The notes under the pieces: generated by a model
Database searches by the model: none
What the model saw: the letters and a program-made list of their open reading frames with translations, nothing else
What the model was told of the DNA's origin: nothing
Shown here: positions 17,878-26,869 of the stretch, piece by piece
How the letters are laid out: each line of letters opens with the position of its first letter
Numbering within the stretch: position 1 is the first letter of the stretch
From: Deltaproteobacteria bacterium
GTDB taxonomy: Bacteria; Desulfobacterota; DSM-4660; Desulfatiglandales; HGW-15
Assembly: GCA_016932235.1 (NCBI GenBank)
Contig: JAFGDF010000185.1
Coordinates: 1 to 45,618 of the forward strand
Length of the DNA stretch: 45,618 nt
Direction: 5' to 3'
Program-made: the position numbers and the translations under genes

Positions 17878-18708
17878 ATGTCCACTTCCAATGATCATAT
17901 AGGAATAATCGCCGGTGGAGGAAATTTTCCGTTCATGGTAGCGGACGCCGCCAGGAAAAGAGGTTTTTGCGTTATAGCAGTGGCCCATCACGGGGAAACA
18001 GACCCCGCCCTTGCCGAGAGAGTGGACAAGATAATATGGATAAAGCTCGGGCAGTTGGGTAAACTGATAAAGGCGCTAAAAAGTAATAATGTTAGCAGGG
18101 CGCTGATGGCTGGTACAATTAAAAAGCGTCGAATGTTTACCAATGTGAGTCCTGACATAAAAGGCCTGGCCCTGATTTCAAAGATGGCCATTTTCCATGA
18201 TGACCGGATACTGAGAGCGCTGGCCGAAGAACTTGCCCTGCAGGGGATTGAAATTGTCAGTTCCACGATATATCTTCCCGAGTTAATGACGCCGCAGGGA
18301 TGCCTCACTAGGAGGAAGCCCGGAAAGGCCGATAAAGAAGATATTCGCCTGGGATGGAAAATCGCCAAAGAACTTGGAGAAATGGATGTGGGACAGTGCG
18401 TGGTAATGAGAAGGAGGACGGTTCTTGCCCTTGAGGCCATTGACGGCACAAATGAAACTATCCTAAGAGGCGGAAGACTCGCTGGTGAAAAGGCCGTCGT
18501 TATTAAGGTAAGCAAACCCTTCCAGGATATGCGTTTTGACCTGCCCTCCGTCGGGCTTGAAACGTTAAAAGTAATGTCCGAAGTAAAAGCATCCGTTCTT
18601 GCCTTGGAAGCGGGGAAGACGCTGATGTTTGAGAAGAATCAGATGATAGATTATGCGGATAATCACTCGATCAGTATTGTTTCTATCGAAGATATAGATA
18701 ACTTTTAG
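17878..18708 (+). CDS. lpxI: UDP-2,3-diacylglucosamine diphosphatase LpxI
   Basis: The 276-residue protein carries the LpxI hallmarks: Gly-Ile-Ile-Ala-Gly-Gly-Gly-Asn-Phe-Pro at about residue 8, Gly-Thr-Ile-Lys-Lys-Arg near 80, and Phe-Asp-Leu-Pro-Ser-Val-Gly near 220 with the catalytic Asp. LpxI cleaves UDP-diacylglucosamine to lipid X and replaces the unrelated LpxH of enterobacteria. The ATG at 17878 has a weak ribosome site. It stands between lpxA and the oxidoreductase gene, 93 bp and 19 bp away. Confidence 0.93.
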   Translation: MSTSNDHIGIIAGGGNFPFMVADAARKRGFCVIAVAHHGETDPALAERVDKIIWIKLGQLGKLIKALKSNNVSRALMAGTIKKRRMFTNVSPDIKGLALISKMAIFHDDRILRALAEELALQGIEIVSSTIYLPELMTPQGCLTRRKPGKADKEDIRLGWKIAKELGEMDVGQCVVMRRRTVLALEAIDGTNETILRGGRLAGEKAVVIKVSKPFQDMRFDLPSVGLETLKVMSEVKASVLALEAGKTLMFEKNQMIDYADNHSISIVSIEDIDNF

Positions 18709-18727
18709 ATCCGGAGATTTATTTCGA

Positions 18728-19696
18728 ATGGATAAAGGCAAATTAAGGGTAGGCGTTATAGGCGTGGGTCACCTGGGCGAATATCACCTGCAGAAATATA
18801 AAAGCATCTCGAAGGCTGATCTTATAGGGATAGTGGATACCAATCCCGAACGCCTTGCGGAAATTGGGCGTCGATACAATGTGAGAACTTTCAGTAATCA
18901 TCATGAACTATTGAATGAAGTTGACGCTGTCAGCCTTGCTGTCCCTACCACGGAGCATTTTAACGTGGCAAAAGAGATTCTTTCGAGAGGCATTCATCTT
19001 TTGGTAGAGAAACCCATAACCTACAAACTCGAGCCTGCTGATACGCTGCTAGGTCTGGCAAGGGAAAAAAATCTGATTTTACAGGTAGGTCTCGTCGAAC
19101 GTTTTAATCCGGCGATAGTGGAAATGAAAAGGCTTATCAGTCAGCCGGTATTCATAGAGTCGCATCGGCTTAACAAATTTACGACCAGGGGGACGGATGT
19201 GGATGTTGTTCTCGACCTCATGATACACGATCTTGATATTATCCTCGACATCGCCCAGTCTGAGATTAAAGAGATGCATTCTATCGGGATGTCGGTGGTC
19301 ACAGGGAAAACGGATATTGCCAATGTGCGTATTATTTTTGAAAGCGGCCTGGTCAGCAATCTGACCGTGAGCAGGGTGTCTGCGAAAACCTTGAGGAAGA
19401 TCCGAGTCTTTCAACCTGATATTTACATGGACGCAAACTGTTTGAAGAGGGAACTGAGCATCATCCGGCTTGATAACGGCATCAGCGACCTCGAAATACT
19501 TTCCAGGATTGAACCCGAAGTCGAAAAATTTCCCGGCAGAGATCCCCTGGCCGATGAAATCGCTTCCTTTGTCACTTCCGTAACTGACGGTTCCCAGCCT
19601 GTCGTCACAGGAAGGGACGGAAGAAGGGCACTGAAGGTAACTCTGGATATAATCGAACAGATTAAGAAAGGGCCAAATTGTTTTAAGAAAGTTTGA
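18728..19696 (+). CDS. Gfo/Idh/MocA oxidoreductase, possible UDP-GlcNAc 3-oxidase (GnnA-like)
   Basis: The 322-residue protein has an N-terminal Rossmann domain (Val-Gly-Val-Ile-Gly-Val-Gly-His-Leu-Gly near residue 8) and the Gfo/Idh/MocA signature Glu-Lys-Pro-Ile near 96. The C-terminal sugar-binding half has Asp-Leu-Met-Ile-His-Asp-Leu-Asp near 162. Its place between lpxI and lpxB points to lipid A. GnnA, the enzyme that oxidises UDP-GlcNAc at C3 so that an amine and then an amide-linked acyl chain can be placed there, belongs to this family and is also found in lpx clusters. The partner aminotransferase GnnB is not in the window, so the assignment is tentative. Confidence 0.6.
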   Translation: MDKGKLRVGVIGVGHLGEYHLQKYKSISKADLIGIVDTNPERLAEIGRRYNVRTFSNHHELLNEVDAVSLAVPTTEHFNVAKEILSRGIHLLVEKPITYKLEPADTLLGLAREKNLILQVGLVERFNPAIVEMKRLISQPVFIESHRLNKFTTRGTDVDVVLDLMIHDLDIILDIAQSEIKEMHSIGMSVVTGKTDIANVRIIFESGLVSNLTVSRVSAKTLRKIRVFQPDIYMDANCLKRELSIIRLDNGISDLEILSRIEPEVEKFPGRDPLADEIASFVTSVTDGSQPVVTGRDGRRALKVTLDIIEQIKKGPNCFKKV

Positions 19697-19714
19697 AGCA
19701 ACCTTTTCGATCCG

Positions 19715-19743
19715 GGAGTCTGCTATAGCATCCGGAAGACTCC
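19715..19743. repeat. degenerate palindrome before lpxB
   Basis: GGAGTCT (19715-19721) and AGACTCC (19737-19743) form a 7-bp stem. It resembles the outer arms of the GTCGGAC palindromes but lacks the core, so it may be a decayed copy. Confidence 0.35.
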
Positions 19744-19770
19744 TGTTATAATTTATTACAACAGCCTGAT

Positions 19771-20922
19771 TTGATAAGCGAAAAAACAAAACATGTCCTG
19801 ATTGTCGCCGGTGAAGCCTCAGCAGATCTGCATGGCTCAAATCTCGTTACAGCTATTAAAAAGATTCTTCCTGATATTAAAATACAGGGTATCGGCGGTG
19901 ATAGAATGAAAGATGCCGGAGTTGATATCCTTATTTCTTCTTCGGAAATGGCTGTAGTTGGTTTGACCGAGGTTTTTTCCCGGTTGACCTCCATCCTCAA
20001 GGCGCAATCTTTGTTAAAAAAAATACTGAAAATAGAAAAGCCTGACCTGCTAATCCTTATCGACTACCCGGATTTCAATATCAACCTCGCTCGTTTTGCG
20101 AAACGCTTCAAAGTTCCAGTTTTATATTATATCAGCCCGCAGGTCTGGGCATGGAGAAAGGGCCGCATAAAAAAAATAGCCCGGAGAGTTGACAGGATGG
20201 CGGTTATACTGCCCTTTGAGAAGGATCTTTATACAAAGACAGGGTTGCAGATTGATTATGTGGGACATCCGTTGCTTGACACAATTCCAGGCTCTCTTTT
20301 TAATAAAGGCAATCAGGCTGATATACCTGCCGAATCCGCCTATCCTTTGATAGGCTTACTGCCTGGTAGCAGGGAAAACGAGATCAAAAGACTCCTGCCT
20401 CTGCTTATCAAGACTGTGGAAATCCTGCTGGCCCGTTACAAAAATCTCAGATGCGTGATTCCTGTGGCCCCTACAATCTCCGATGATCTGATCAGATCTT
20501 ACACAAAAAACGCGGCAATGGATATCAGGTTAAGCCATGAAAATGTTTATCAGTCCCTGAAGACATGCGACGCGGCGCTGGTTGCCTCAGGCACTGCCAC
20601 GCTTGAAGTTGCCGCAATGAATATCCCGATGGTTATTGTCTATCAGGTTTCCCCTATTTCGTACTGGGTCGCCAGGATGGCTGTAAATGTCCCGTTTATA
20701 GGACTTGTAAACCTAATCGCCGGTGAAGAGGTGATTCCTGAATATATTCAGAACAACGCCAAACCGAAGAACATCGCCAATGAACTTGTTTCAATCATCG
20801 AGGATCCAGCGAGAAGATCCGAAATGAAAATGAATTTGAGAAAAGTCATTAACATGCTTGGCGAAGGAGGAGCATCTGAAAAGACAGCAGGAATCGCCAT
20901 CGAGATGATGCTTTGCCATTGA
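19771..20922 (+). CDS. lpxB: lipid-A-disaccharide synthase LpxB
   Basis: The 383-residue GT-B glycosyltransferase joins lipid X to UDP-diacylglucosamine. The N-terminal Val-Ala-Gly-Glu-Ala-Ser-Ala-Asp-Leu-His-Gly near 14 is the LpxB hallmark. Tyr-Ile-Ser-Pro-Gln-Val-Trp-Ala-Trp-Arg near 123, Leu-Pro-Gly-Ser-Arg near 199 and Ala-Ser-Gly-Thr-Ala-Thr-Leu-Glu near 273 line the active site. The start is TTG without a clear ribosome site; no better in-frame start is available. It is the last gene of the lipid A cluster. Confidence 0.95.
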   Translation: MISEKTKHVLIVAGEASADLHGSNLVTAIKKILPDIKIQGIGGDRMKDAGVDILISSSEMAVVGLTEVFSRLTSILKAQSLLKKILKIEKPDLLILIDYPDFNINLARFAKRFKVPVLYYISPQVWAWRKGRIKKIARRVDRMAVILPFEKDLYTKTGLQIDYVGHPLLDTIPGSLFNKGNQADIPAESAYPLIGLLPGSRENEIKRLLPLLIKTVEILLARYKNLRCVIPVAPTISDDLIRSYTKNAAMDIRLSHENVYQSLKTCDAALVASGTATLEVAAMNIPMVIVYQVSPISYWVARMAVNVPFIGLVNLIAGEEVIPEYIQNNAKPKNIANELVSIIEDPARRSEMKMNLRKVINMLGEGGASEKTAGIAIEMMLCH

Positions 20923-21036
20923 GGGCGAACAGTGACTCACTTGTAATTTGATCTTTTTAAAAAGACGGGTTAAAATTAGAAAACATCTTAAAAGATTCGG
21001 GTATCTGAATATGATCAAACTCCCGGGGGCAGTTAA

Positions 21037-22407
21037 ATGGCCAGGACCATATTAGTTGTTGATGACGAAGAAAGTATCCTTAAGTCTATTTATGGAATTT
21101 TGACCGATGAAGGATTTGAAGTAATCTGTGTTGAGAGCGGTATCAAGGCCCTTGATAAGATTGAGGAAGTCATGCCGGACATGGTCCTCCTGGATATATG
21201 GATGCCCGATCAGGACGGAATTGAAACCCTCATAAAGATTAAAAAATTGAATCCCCAGCTCCAGGTAGTCATGATGTCGGGTCATGGCACTATAGAAACA
21301 GCGGTGAAAGCCACGAGATTAGGCGCCTATGATTTTATAGAAAAACCTCTTTCCCTTGAAAAAGTCCTTCTTTCCATCAATAACGCCCTGGAACATTACA
21401 GGCTCGAAGAAGAAATTAATCTCTTGAAGGAAAAAAACGAGGAGAAATACAAGATCACCGGGAGTAGTAATGCCATTAAGGTTTTAATGAACCAGATAAA
21501 GATTGTTGCCCCCACCAACGCTTCGGTCCTCATTTCCGGTGAAAACGGAACAGGCAAAGAACTGGTTGCCCATACGATCCATAGATTAAGCAAGCGCAGT
21601 CACAAACCCATGGTAGAGGTGAATTGCGCGGCTATTCCTGAAGAGCTTATCGAGAGTGAGTTATTCGGGCATGAGAAAGGAGCCTTTACCGGCGCGGCCT
21701 TCATGAAGAAGGGAAAATTCGATAAGGCTCATGAAGGTTCGTTGTTCCTGGATGAGATCGGCGATATGAGTTTGAAGGCTCAATCCAAGACCCTCAGGAT
21801 ACTTCAGGAGCAAAAGTTCGAACGGGTGGGTGGCTCAAGAACCATTCATGTGGATGTCCGTGTTATTGCGGCGACTAATAAAGACCTGGAAAGGGAGATA
21901 GAAAAGGGAACATTCAGAGATGACCTCTATTTCAGGTTGAATGTTATTCCGATCCAAGTTCCCCCGCTCAGAGAAAGGATAGATGACATACCTGAACTGG
22001 TTGAACAATTTATCCGAGATATAGCGAATAATGCCAACCTGGACTCGAAAAAGTTTTCAGATGATGCGTTGGATATACTAAAAAAATATTACTGGCCCGG
22101 AAATGTCAGGGAGCTTAAAAACCTTGTGGAAAGGCTGGCTATTCTCGCGCCAACGGACACAATTCATTCAGGGGATATTCCTCCGCCTTTTAATAAGGCG
22201 CCGGAAGTCATGGGAAAACTGGAATCCTGCATTGCGGCTGATACTTTTAGGGAAGCAAAGATTAATTTTGAAAAACTTTTTATTGAGAGAAAATTAAGAG
22301 AGTTCAATGGGAATATTTCCCAGACATCGGAGGCTATCGGGATAGAAAGAAGCAACCTGCATAAAAAAATCAAGGCATATAATCTCGATGACTTCAGGAC
22401 GCAATGA
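21037..22407 (+). CDS. sigma-54-dependent response regulator (NtrC/NtrX type)
   Basis: The 456-residue regulator has a receiver domain (about 1-120, phospho-acceptor Asp53) and a AAA+ domain with Walker A GENGTGKE near 168-175. The sigma-54 contact loop GAFTGA is at 215-220, and a Fis-type helix-turn-helix lies at the end (about 415-450). It activates sigma-54 promoters on phosphorylation. No sensor kinase gene is adjacent, so its signal is unknown; NtrX is the closest named type by overall look. The 3' end overlaps the convergent engB by 14 bp. Confidence 0.9.
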   Translation: MARTILVVDDEESILKSIYGILTDEGFEVICVESGIKALDKIEEVMPDMVLLDIWMPDQDGIETLIKIKKLNPQLQVVMMSGHGTIETAVKATRLGAYDFIEKPLSLEKVLLSINNALEHYRLEEEINLLKEKNEEKYKITGSSNAIKVLMNQIKIVAPTNASVLISGENGTGKELVAHTIHRLSKRSHKPMVEVNCAAIPEELIESELFGHEKGAFTGAAFMKKGKFDKAHEGSLFLDEIGDMSLKAQSKTLRILQEQKFERVGGSRTIHVDVRVIAATNKDLEREIEKGTFRDDLYFRLNVIPIQVPPLRERIDDIPELVEQFIRDIANNANLDSKKFSDDALDILKKYYWPGNVRELKNLVERLAILAPTDTIHSGDIPPPFNKAPEVMGKLESCIAADTFREAKINFEKLFIERKLREFNGNISQTSEAIGIERSNLHKKIKAYNLDDFRTQ

Positions 22408-22972
22408 CGCTTTCGATCTTCTCCCAGACCTGCTCTCTACCCTCTCCGGTCTTTGCGGAGAATAAAATCGAATCCCCATCCGGATGTCTCTTCAAAGATC
22501 TTCCGATTTTTTTTGCCCTTTCAACTGACTGAATTCTTGATACCTTGTCTCTTTTGGTCAACACTATAATTGATTTGATTTCATATTTGTCCAGCCAGTC
22601 AAGAAGTCCGACATCATCCTGATTAGGCTCCCTGCGTATATCCAGGATTATTACCACCGCCTTGAGGTTGGTTCGGGTCCGAAGATAGTTTTCAACCATC
22701 CTCCCCCACTCCTTTTTTATTGAAAGCGGAACCCTGGCGAAACCATAACCGGGCAGATCAACGAGATAGAGCCGCTCCCCAACCCTGAAAAAATTTATAG
22801 CCTGTGTCCTTCCGGGTGTTGCGCTTGTCCTGGCCATCTTCTTCCTGTTAACAAGGACGTTAATGAGGGATGATTTTCCCACATTGGACCGACCCGCGAA
22901 CGCTATCTCCGGCCTGTCCGGCAAAGGATATTGACTATTTTTAAAAGCGCTTTTTACAAAGGATACATTCAT
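22394..22972 (-). CDS. engB: ribosome biogenesis GTPase EngB/YsxC
   Basis: The 192-residue GTPase helps assemble the large ribosomal subunit. G1 is GRSNVGKSS near residue 28, G3 is Asp-Leu-Pro-Gly-Tyr-Gly near 73 and G4 is Thr-Lys-Arg-Asp near 138. Length and the N-terminal Ala-Phe-Ala-Gly-Arg-Ser context fit YsxC. It converges with the sigma-54 activator gene and overlaps it by 14 bp. Confidence 0.95.
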   Translation of the reverse strand: MNVSFVKSAFKNSQYPLPDRPEIAFAGRSNVGKSSLINVLVNRKKMARTSATPGRTQAINFFRVGERLYLVDLPGYGFARVPLSIKKEWGRMVENYLRTRTNLKAVVIILDIRREPNQDDVGLLDWLDKYEIKSIIVLTKRDKVSRIQSVERAKKIGRSLKRHPDGDSILFSAKTGEGREQVWEKIESVIAS

Positions 22973-23025
22973 TTTCGGTGATATTATTCTTTATCGTTTT
23001 CAAGGATTAGCAAATGAGAAAAATG

Positions 23026-23898
23026 TCAAATAACCTTATTTAAAGGATACTCAATAATCCCTTCAGCACCCGCCTTTAGAAGTTTTGGGATAAGCTCTCT
23101 AACCGTCATCGAGTCAACAACCGTTTCAACTGATGTCCATCTGCTGTTATATAATCCCGCAACCGTAGGGGCGTTGAGGCTCGGGAGTAATGCGATAACA
23201 CCCTCCAGCTTATCTTCCGGCACATTCATCTTGATCCCCACCATCTTCTCCGCCCTTAAAGCGCCTTTCAAAAGAAGGACAATCTGATCAATCTTGTCCT
23301 TCTTCCATCGGTCTTTATAAGACTCTTTGTTTGCAATCAGCTGAGTATTGCTGGTCATCAGTTCATGGATGATCTTCAACCCGTGGGCCTTGATAGTGCT
23401 CCCGGTTTCCGTTACCTCAACAATGGCGTCCGCGAGGCCCGACACCACTTTAGCCTCAGTGGCGCCCCATGAAAACTGGACATTAACATCTATTTTCCTG
23501 CTACTGAAATACCTCTTCGTAAAATTTACCAGTTCCGTGGCAATTTTTTTCCCCTGGAGATCTTCAGGCTTGTTGATGCCGGAATCGTTGCGCACAGCAA
23601 GTACCCATTTCGCAGGATTCTGGCTTACCTTTGAATAGATAAGGTCATCAATGACAAGTACATCAGACTGATTTTCTTCCGTCCAATCCTTCCCTGTAAG
23701 TCCCGCATCCAGGGTTCCGCTCTCGACATAAGTGGACATCTCCTGTGCACGGCAGATCGCGCACTCTATGGTTTTATCGTTGATATCAGGGAAATAACTT
23801 CTCCCGTTGACATTTATCTTCCAGCCCGATTTTTCAAAGAGTGCGATGGTTGATTTTTCAAGGCTCCCTTTGGGGATACCGAGTTTCAATATTTTCAT
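23026..23898 (-). CDS. hisG: ATP phosphoribosyltransferase HisG (long form)
   Basis: The 290-residue enzyme catalyses the first step of histidine synthesis. The start [13 protein letters not shown] is typical. Glu-Val-Thr-Glu-Thr-Gly-Ser-Thr near 167 is the PRPP-binding loop. The extra C-terminal domain (about 210-290) is that of long-form HisG, which is feedback-regulated and needs no HisZ. ATG 23898 is preferred because GAGG lies upstream; a GTG at 23913 overlapping the hisI stop is the alternative. Confidence 0.94.
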   Translation of the reverse strand: MKILKLGIPKGSLEKSTIALFEKSGWKINVNGRSYFPDINDKTIECAICRAQEMSTYVESGTLDAGLTGKDWTEENQSDVLVIDDLIYSKVSQNPAKWVLAVRNDSGINKPEDLQGKKIATELVNFTKRYFSSRKIDVNVQFSWGATEAKVVSGLADAIVEVTETGSTIKAHGLKIIHELMTSNTQLIANKESYKDRWKKDKIDQIVLLLKGALRAEKMVGIKMNVPEDKLEGVIALLPSLNAPTVAGLYNSRWTSVETVVDSMTVRELIPKLLKAGAEGIIEYPLNKVI

Positions 23899-23909
23899 AC
23901 TTAATAACC

Positions 23910-24296
23910 TCACTTTTGATCTTTATAGACATCTTTGGGATCAAAAATTTTTTCTCCGACAATGTGATAGTCACCCTCAGAATTTACCTTCTTATGAAAA
24001 CAGCTTTCATAACCTGTGTGACATGCTGCTCCGCCGACCTGTTCAACCTTGAAAAGGACGGCGTCACTATCGCAATCAGCGTATATCTCTTTTATCTTCT
24101 GCACATTTCCGGAAGTTGCCCCCTTATGCCATAATTCACCGCGTGACCTGCTCCAGAAATGAGCTTCACCTGTCTTGAGGCTCATCTCCCAGGATTCCCT
24201 GTTAATATAGGCCATCATAAGTACCTTGCCGGAGCTGTTTTCCTGAACAATAGCGGGTAGAAGGCCATTGCCCTTATCAAAATCAAGTTCAATCAT
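23910..24296 (-). CDS. hisI: phosphoribosyl-AMP cyclohydrolase HisI
   Basis: The 128-residue enzyme opens the adenine ring of phosphoribosyl-AMP, the third step of histidine synthesis. Trp-Ser-Arg-Ser-Arg near 48, Asp-Cys-Asp-Ser-Asp near 74 (metal site) and Gly-Ala-Ala-Cys-His-Thr-Gly near 89 with the zinc-binding Cys are all present. It is a monofunctional HisI without the HisE domain. It is read just before hisG. The other his genes are not in the window. Confidence 0.95.
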   Translation of the reverse strand: MIELDFDKGNGLLPAIVQENSSGKVLMMAYINRESWEMSLKTGEAHFWSRSRGELWHKGATSGNVQKIKEIYADCDSDAVLFKVEQVGGAACHTGYESCFHKKVNSEGDYHIVGEKIFDPKDVYKDQK

Positions 24297-24520
24297 GGCG
24301 AATTATCCTTTCTTAGCAGCCTGTCGGACCTCGAAATCGAATTATCCCAAAAACCTGTCCGGGTTTTCGAACCCCGATAATCTTTTCAGCTGAAGTGAAT
24401 CTTTAAAAGTCTTAAATTTTTTAAGTTAACATATATGAATTTGAAATCAAGAAAAAATTATTATGCCATTAACAATTGCTTTTTCAAGTGCCACATAACC
24501 AATTGTTTTCCCGGGGTTAA

Positions 24521-25579
24521 TCACTGATCCCCCTTGTCCGTCTCACCGCTCAACTGCCCGCATGCCGCGGAGATATCCTGTCCCTTGCTTTTCCTGATAA
24601 TTGCCGTAAAATTTTTCCTGATAAGGATATCCTGAAATCTTAATATACTTTCTTTGGAAGAACCGGTCAGATCAATACCAGGTGCCGGGTTCATTGAAAT
24701 CAGGTTTATTTTTGCCCTTATCCCGGAGAGCAGTCTTACCAGTTTATATGCGTCTTCCGCCCTGTCATTTACCCTATCTATGAGCACATACTCAAAGGTG
24801 ATCATCCTCCTGTTAGGCAATGGAAAATCCCTGCAAGCCGCAAGCAGACTGGCCAGCGGGTACTTTCTGTTAATTGGCATTAAAAAATCTCTGGTTTCAT
24901 CGTCCGCGGCATTCAAGGAGACAGCCAGGTTTACGGTAGTGTCTTCCCCAAGCGTCCTGATTCGGGGAACCAGCCCGGAAGTAGATAAGGTAATCTTCCG
25001 GTGAGAAAAATTCATCCCGTCGTCACCCACAAGATTTCCAATAGCCTTCAGCACAGAATAATAATTTGCAAGAGGCTCTCCCATGCCCATAAAAACAATA
25101 TTTGTAAGACGGTCAGGATTGTTCATGAACAGCTTAGACTGGATAACCTGTTCAACTATCTCGGCAGGGGTGAGATCCCTCCTGAATCCCTGTCTTGCAG
25201 TCAGACAGAAACGGCAACCCATGGCGCAGCCTGCCTGAGAGGACACACAAAGAGTAAAATGGTCGCGCTCGGGAATAAGAACCGACTCTATGTGAAGTCC
25301 GTCCCACAATCTGAAAAGCGATTTTTCCGTTCCATCTTTTGATAGCTGGCTTTTGACCTTCTGAAGAGGGCTGATATTGGCATGGATTTTTAGCTTTTCC
25401 CGAATAGGCTTGGAAAGGTTTGTCATCTCGTCAAATGAAACGGCGCACCTTTTAAAAAGCCATTGCCGGATCTGTTTCGCCCTGTATCTTTCCAGACCGA
25501 GCCCTTCAAGAAATCCTACTGTTTCATGGGTATCCATCCCTTTCAGGTCTATTTTCCCCCCGGGATTCATCTCTTCCAT
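24521..25579 (-). CDS. rlmN: 23S rRNA/tRNA adenine-C2 methyltransferase RlmN
   Basis: The 352-residue radical-SAM enzyme methylates A2503 of 23S rRNA and A37 of some tRNAs. The cluster-binding Cys-Ala-Met-Gly-Cys-Arg-Phe-Cys motif is near 118. Phe-Met-Gly-Met-Gly-Glu-Pro-Leu-Ala-Asn follows near 164, and the second catalytic Cys lies in Ala-Ala-Cys-Gly-Gln near the end (about 341). An N-terminal helical domain (about 10-90) is as usual. It is oxygen-sensitive chemistry suited to an anaerobe, but the family is universal. Confidence 0.96.
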   Translation of the reverse strand: MEEMNPGGKIDLKGMDTHETVGFLEGLGLERYRAKQIRQWLFKRCAVSFDEMTNLSKPIREKLKIHANISPLQKVKSQLSKDGTEKSLFRLWDGLHIESVLIPERDHFTLCVSSQAGCAMGCRFCLTARQGFRRDLTPAEIVEQVIQSKLFMNNPDRLTNIVFMGMGEPLANYYSVLKAIGNLVGDDGMNFSHRKITLSTSGLVPRIRTLGEDTTVNLAVSLNAADDETRDFLMPINRKYPLASLLAACRDFPLPNRRMITFEYVLIDRVNDRAEDAYKLVRLLSGIRAKINLISMNPAPGIDLTGSSKESILRFQDILIRKNFTAIIRKSKGQDISAACGQLSGETDKGDQ

Positions 25580-25632
25580 TTTGGGTCAAAAATTCACTTT
25601 CTATTTATTCTTGGCCAGCGATGAAGCGGCCC

Positions 25633-26316
25633 CTATGAACAATCCTTCACTTGATCCTTCAGGTCTGCTTTCATGGTTCTCAATCGTGCCAGTTCCCAGA
25701 CATAATCATAGATATGAAGCCCTTTGCTGGAAGCTATGATCTCACCATCTTCGACACCGATGCTCGATGCCATATACTCTTTGAGATGCTGGATAGCTGC
25801 AAGATTGGCCGGGAAACCGTTCCAGAGGTCCCAGGATCTGAAATATGCGACAAAATGGAGCTTCCCTTCCTTTATGCGCGTATCTATACCCCTTAGACAC
25901 GGAGGGTCCCTGAGAAAGATCGCTTCCGGATCTCCGACTGTCATATACGCCTGATTTGTCCCGAAACCATCCTCCCTATACATCCGTATCACTTCCTCAA
26001 TCTGTGGTTCAAGGTAATGGCCATATGTATAGTCTTCCCCTGGTTGCTTCGCTGATGTCATCAGATAGGGGAGGTATTCCTCAATATAACCCTCCGCTAC
26101 AGGGTTTGGGATCCCCAGGGCCGGCGGTATGTCCGGCAATAGCGGTCTGCAACCGGGAAATTTTATATGAACTGTTATATAATCGAATTCCAGGCGTTTC
26201 TGCCCCGCGAAACTGCCTCTGTCAATCGTATATTCATGTCCTTTATCAAGGATCGCGTATACGCACTGAAACCAAGCGTCAGGGAGATCTCTTGCTTCGA
26301 TAAAATCTAATTTCAT
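25633..26316 (-). CDS. thymidylate synthase family protein, archaeal-type
   Basis: The 227-residue protein belongs to the ThyA superfamily in its short, archaeal-like version. Cys140, Arg160, Ser161, Asp163, Asn171, His201 and Tyr203 match Cys146, Arg166, Ser167, Asp169, Asn177, His207 and Tyr209 of E. coli ThyA with a constant offset of six. The nucleophile, phosphate and dUMP-base contacts are therefore kept. The Arg126-Arg127 pair is replaced by Thr/Asn/Gln, as in archaeal members. Asn171 suggests dUMP rather than dCMP. The probable job is dTMP synthesis, but some archaeal-type members are poorly active. A clear AGGAG site precedes the ATG. Confidence 0.8.
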   Translation of the reverse strand: MKLDFIEARDLPDAWFQCVYAILDKGHEYTIDRGSFAGQKRLEFDYITVHIKFPGCRPLLPDIPPALGIPNPVAEGYIEEYLPYLMTSAKQPGEDYTYGHYLEPQIEEVIRMYREDGFGTNQAYMTVGDPEAIFLRDPPCLRGIDTRIKEGKLHFVAYFRSWDLWNGFPANLAAIQHLKEYMASSIGVEDGEIIASSKGLHIYDYVWELARLRTMKADLKDQVKDCS

Positions 26317-26869
26317 GATTAAACAACTCCTATCCTTGAAAAAACCTGAAAACCAGTATAACTATCTTTACTGAAGAAGAATAGTACCTTTAATAAACTA
26401 AAGCAACTGGCTTTTAAGGCGACGGTGGCGCGAGGTTCAAAAAATATCCGTGTTTGAGAAGATTTCTCTGAGTCATGGTTACGCTTAATGCCTGAATTGA
26501 AACTTAACGAGAGCGCAAGAATTTTCATAAACAATAAGTATCCTTGGCAGATCCGGTTTTGGGGGTTTGGGAGACCGGTATGATAAAAGGCATGTGAGGG
26601 CTTTCGCGTCATCTTTTATGGCAGCCGGAATGCTCCACCTGAATGTTGTTAATAAAACACCGGCGATGTTCCTTTTTATCTTCTTTTTCTCCTCGGGATA
26701 TGGTGGACTAAGACCTGAAAAAAGATTGCTGGATTGATGCTTGACAGGCCATATCAAATAGTTCACCATACAGTATCCTCAAAATAGAAGGTATAAGGTT
26801 ATCAAATAAATTTACAATGTGTTAAACAGATTTTTTTCTATTAACAGAAAAAATCCGGAATATGAATCT
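26317..26869. other. intergenic region, no convincing gene
   Basis: About 550 bp between the divergent thymidylate synthase and mltD genes. Short open frames occur on both strands but none has a ribosome site with protein-like composition. A plus-strand stretch near 26480-26580 reads like degraded coding sequence interrupted by stops, so a gene remnant is possible. Confidence 0.3.

Noticed and set aside
17988..18515. 175-codon minus-strand open frame over lpxI
   Set aside because: Antisense to lpxI, with no motif of its own.
19079..19840. 253-codon minus-strand open frame over the oxidoreductase and lpxB start
   Set aside because: Antisense to two well-supported genes; translation is His/Arg-rich without family motifs.
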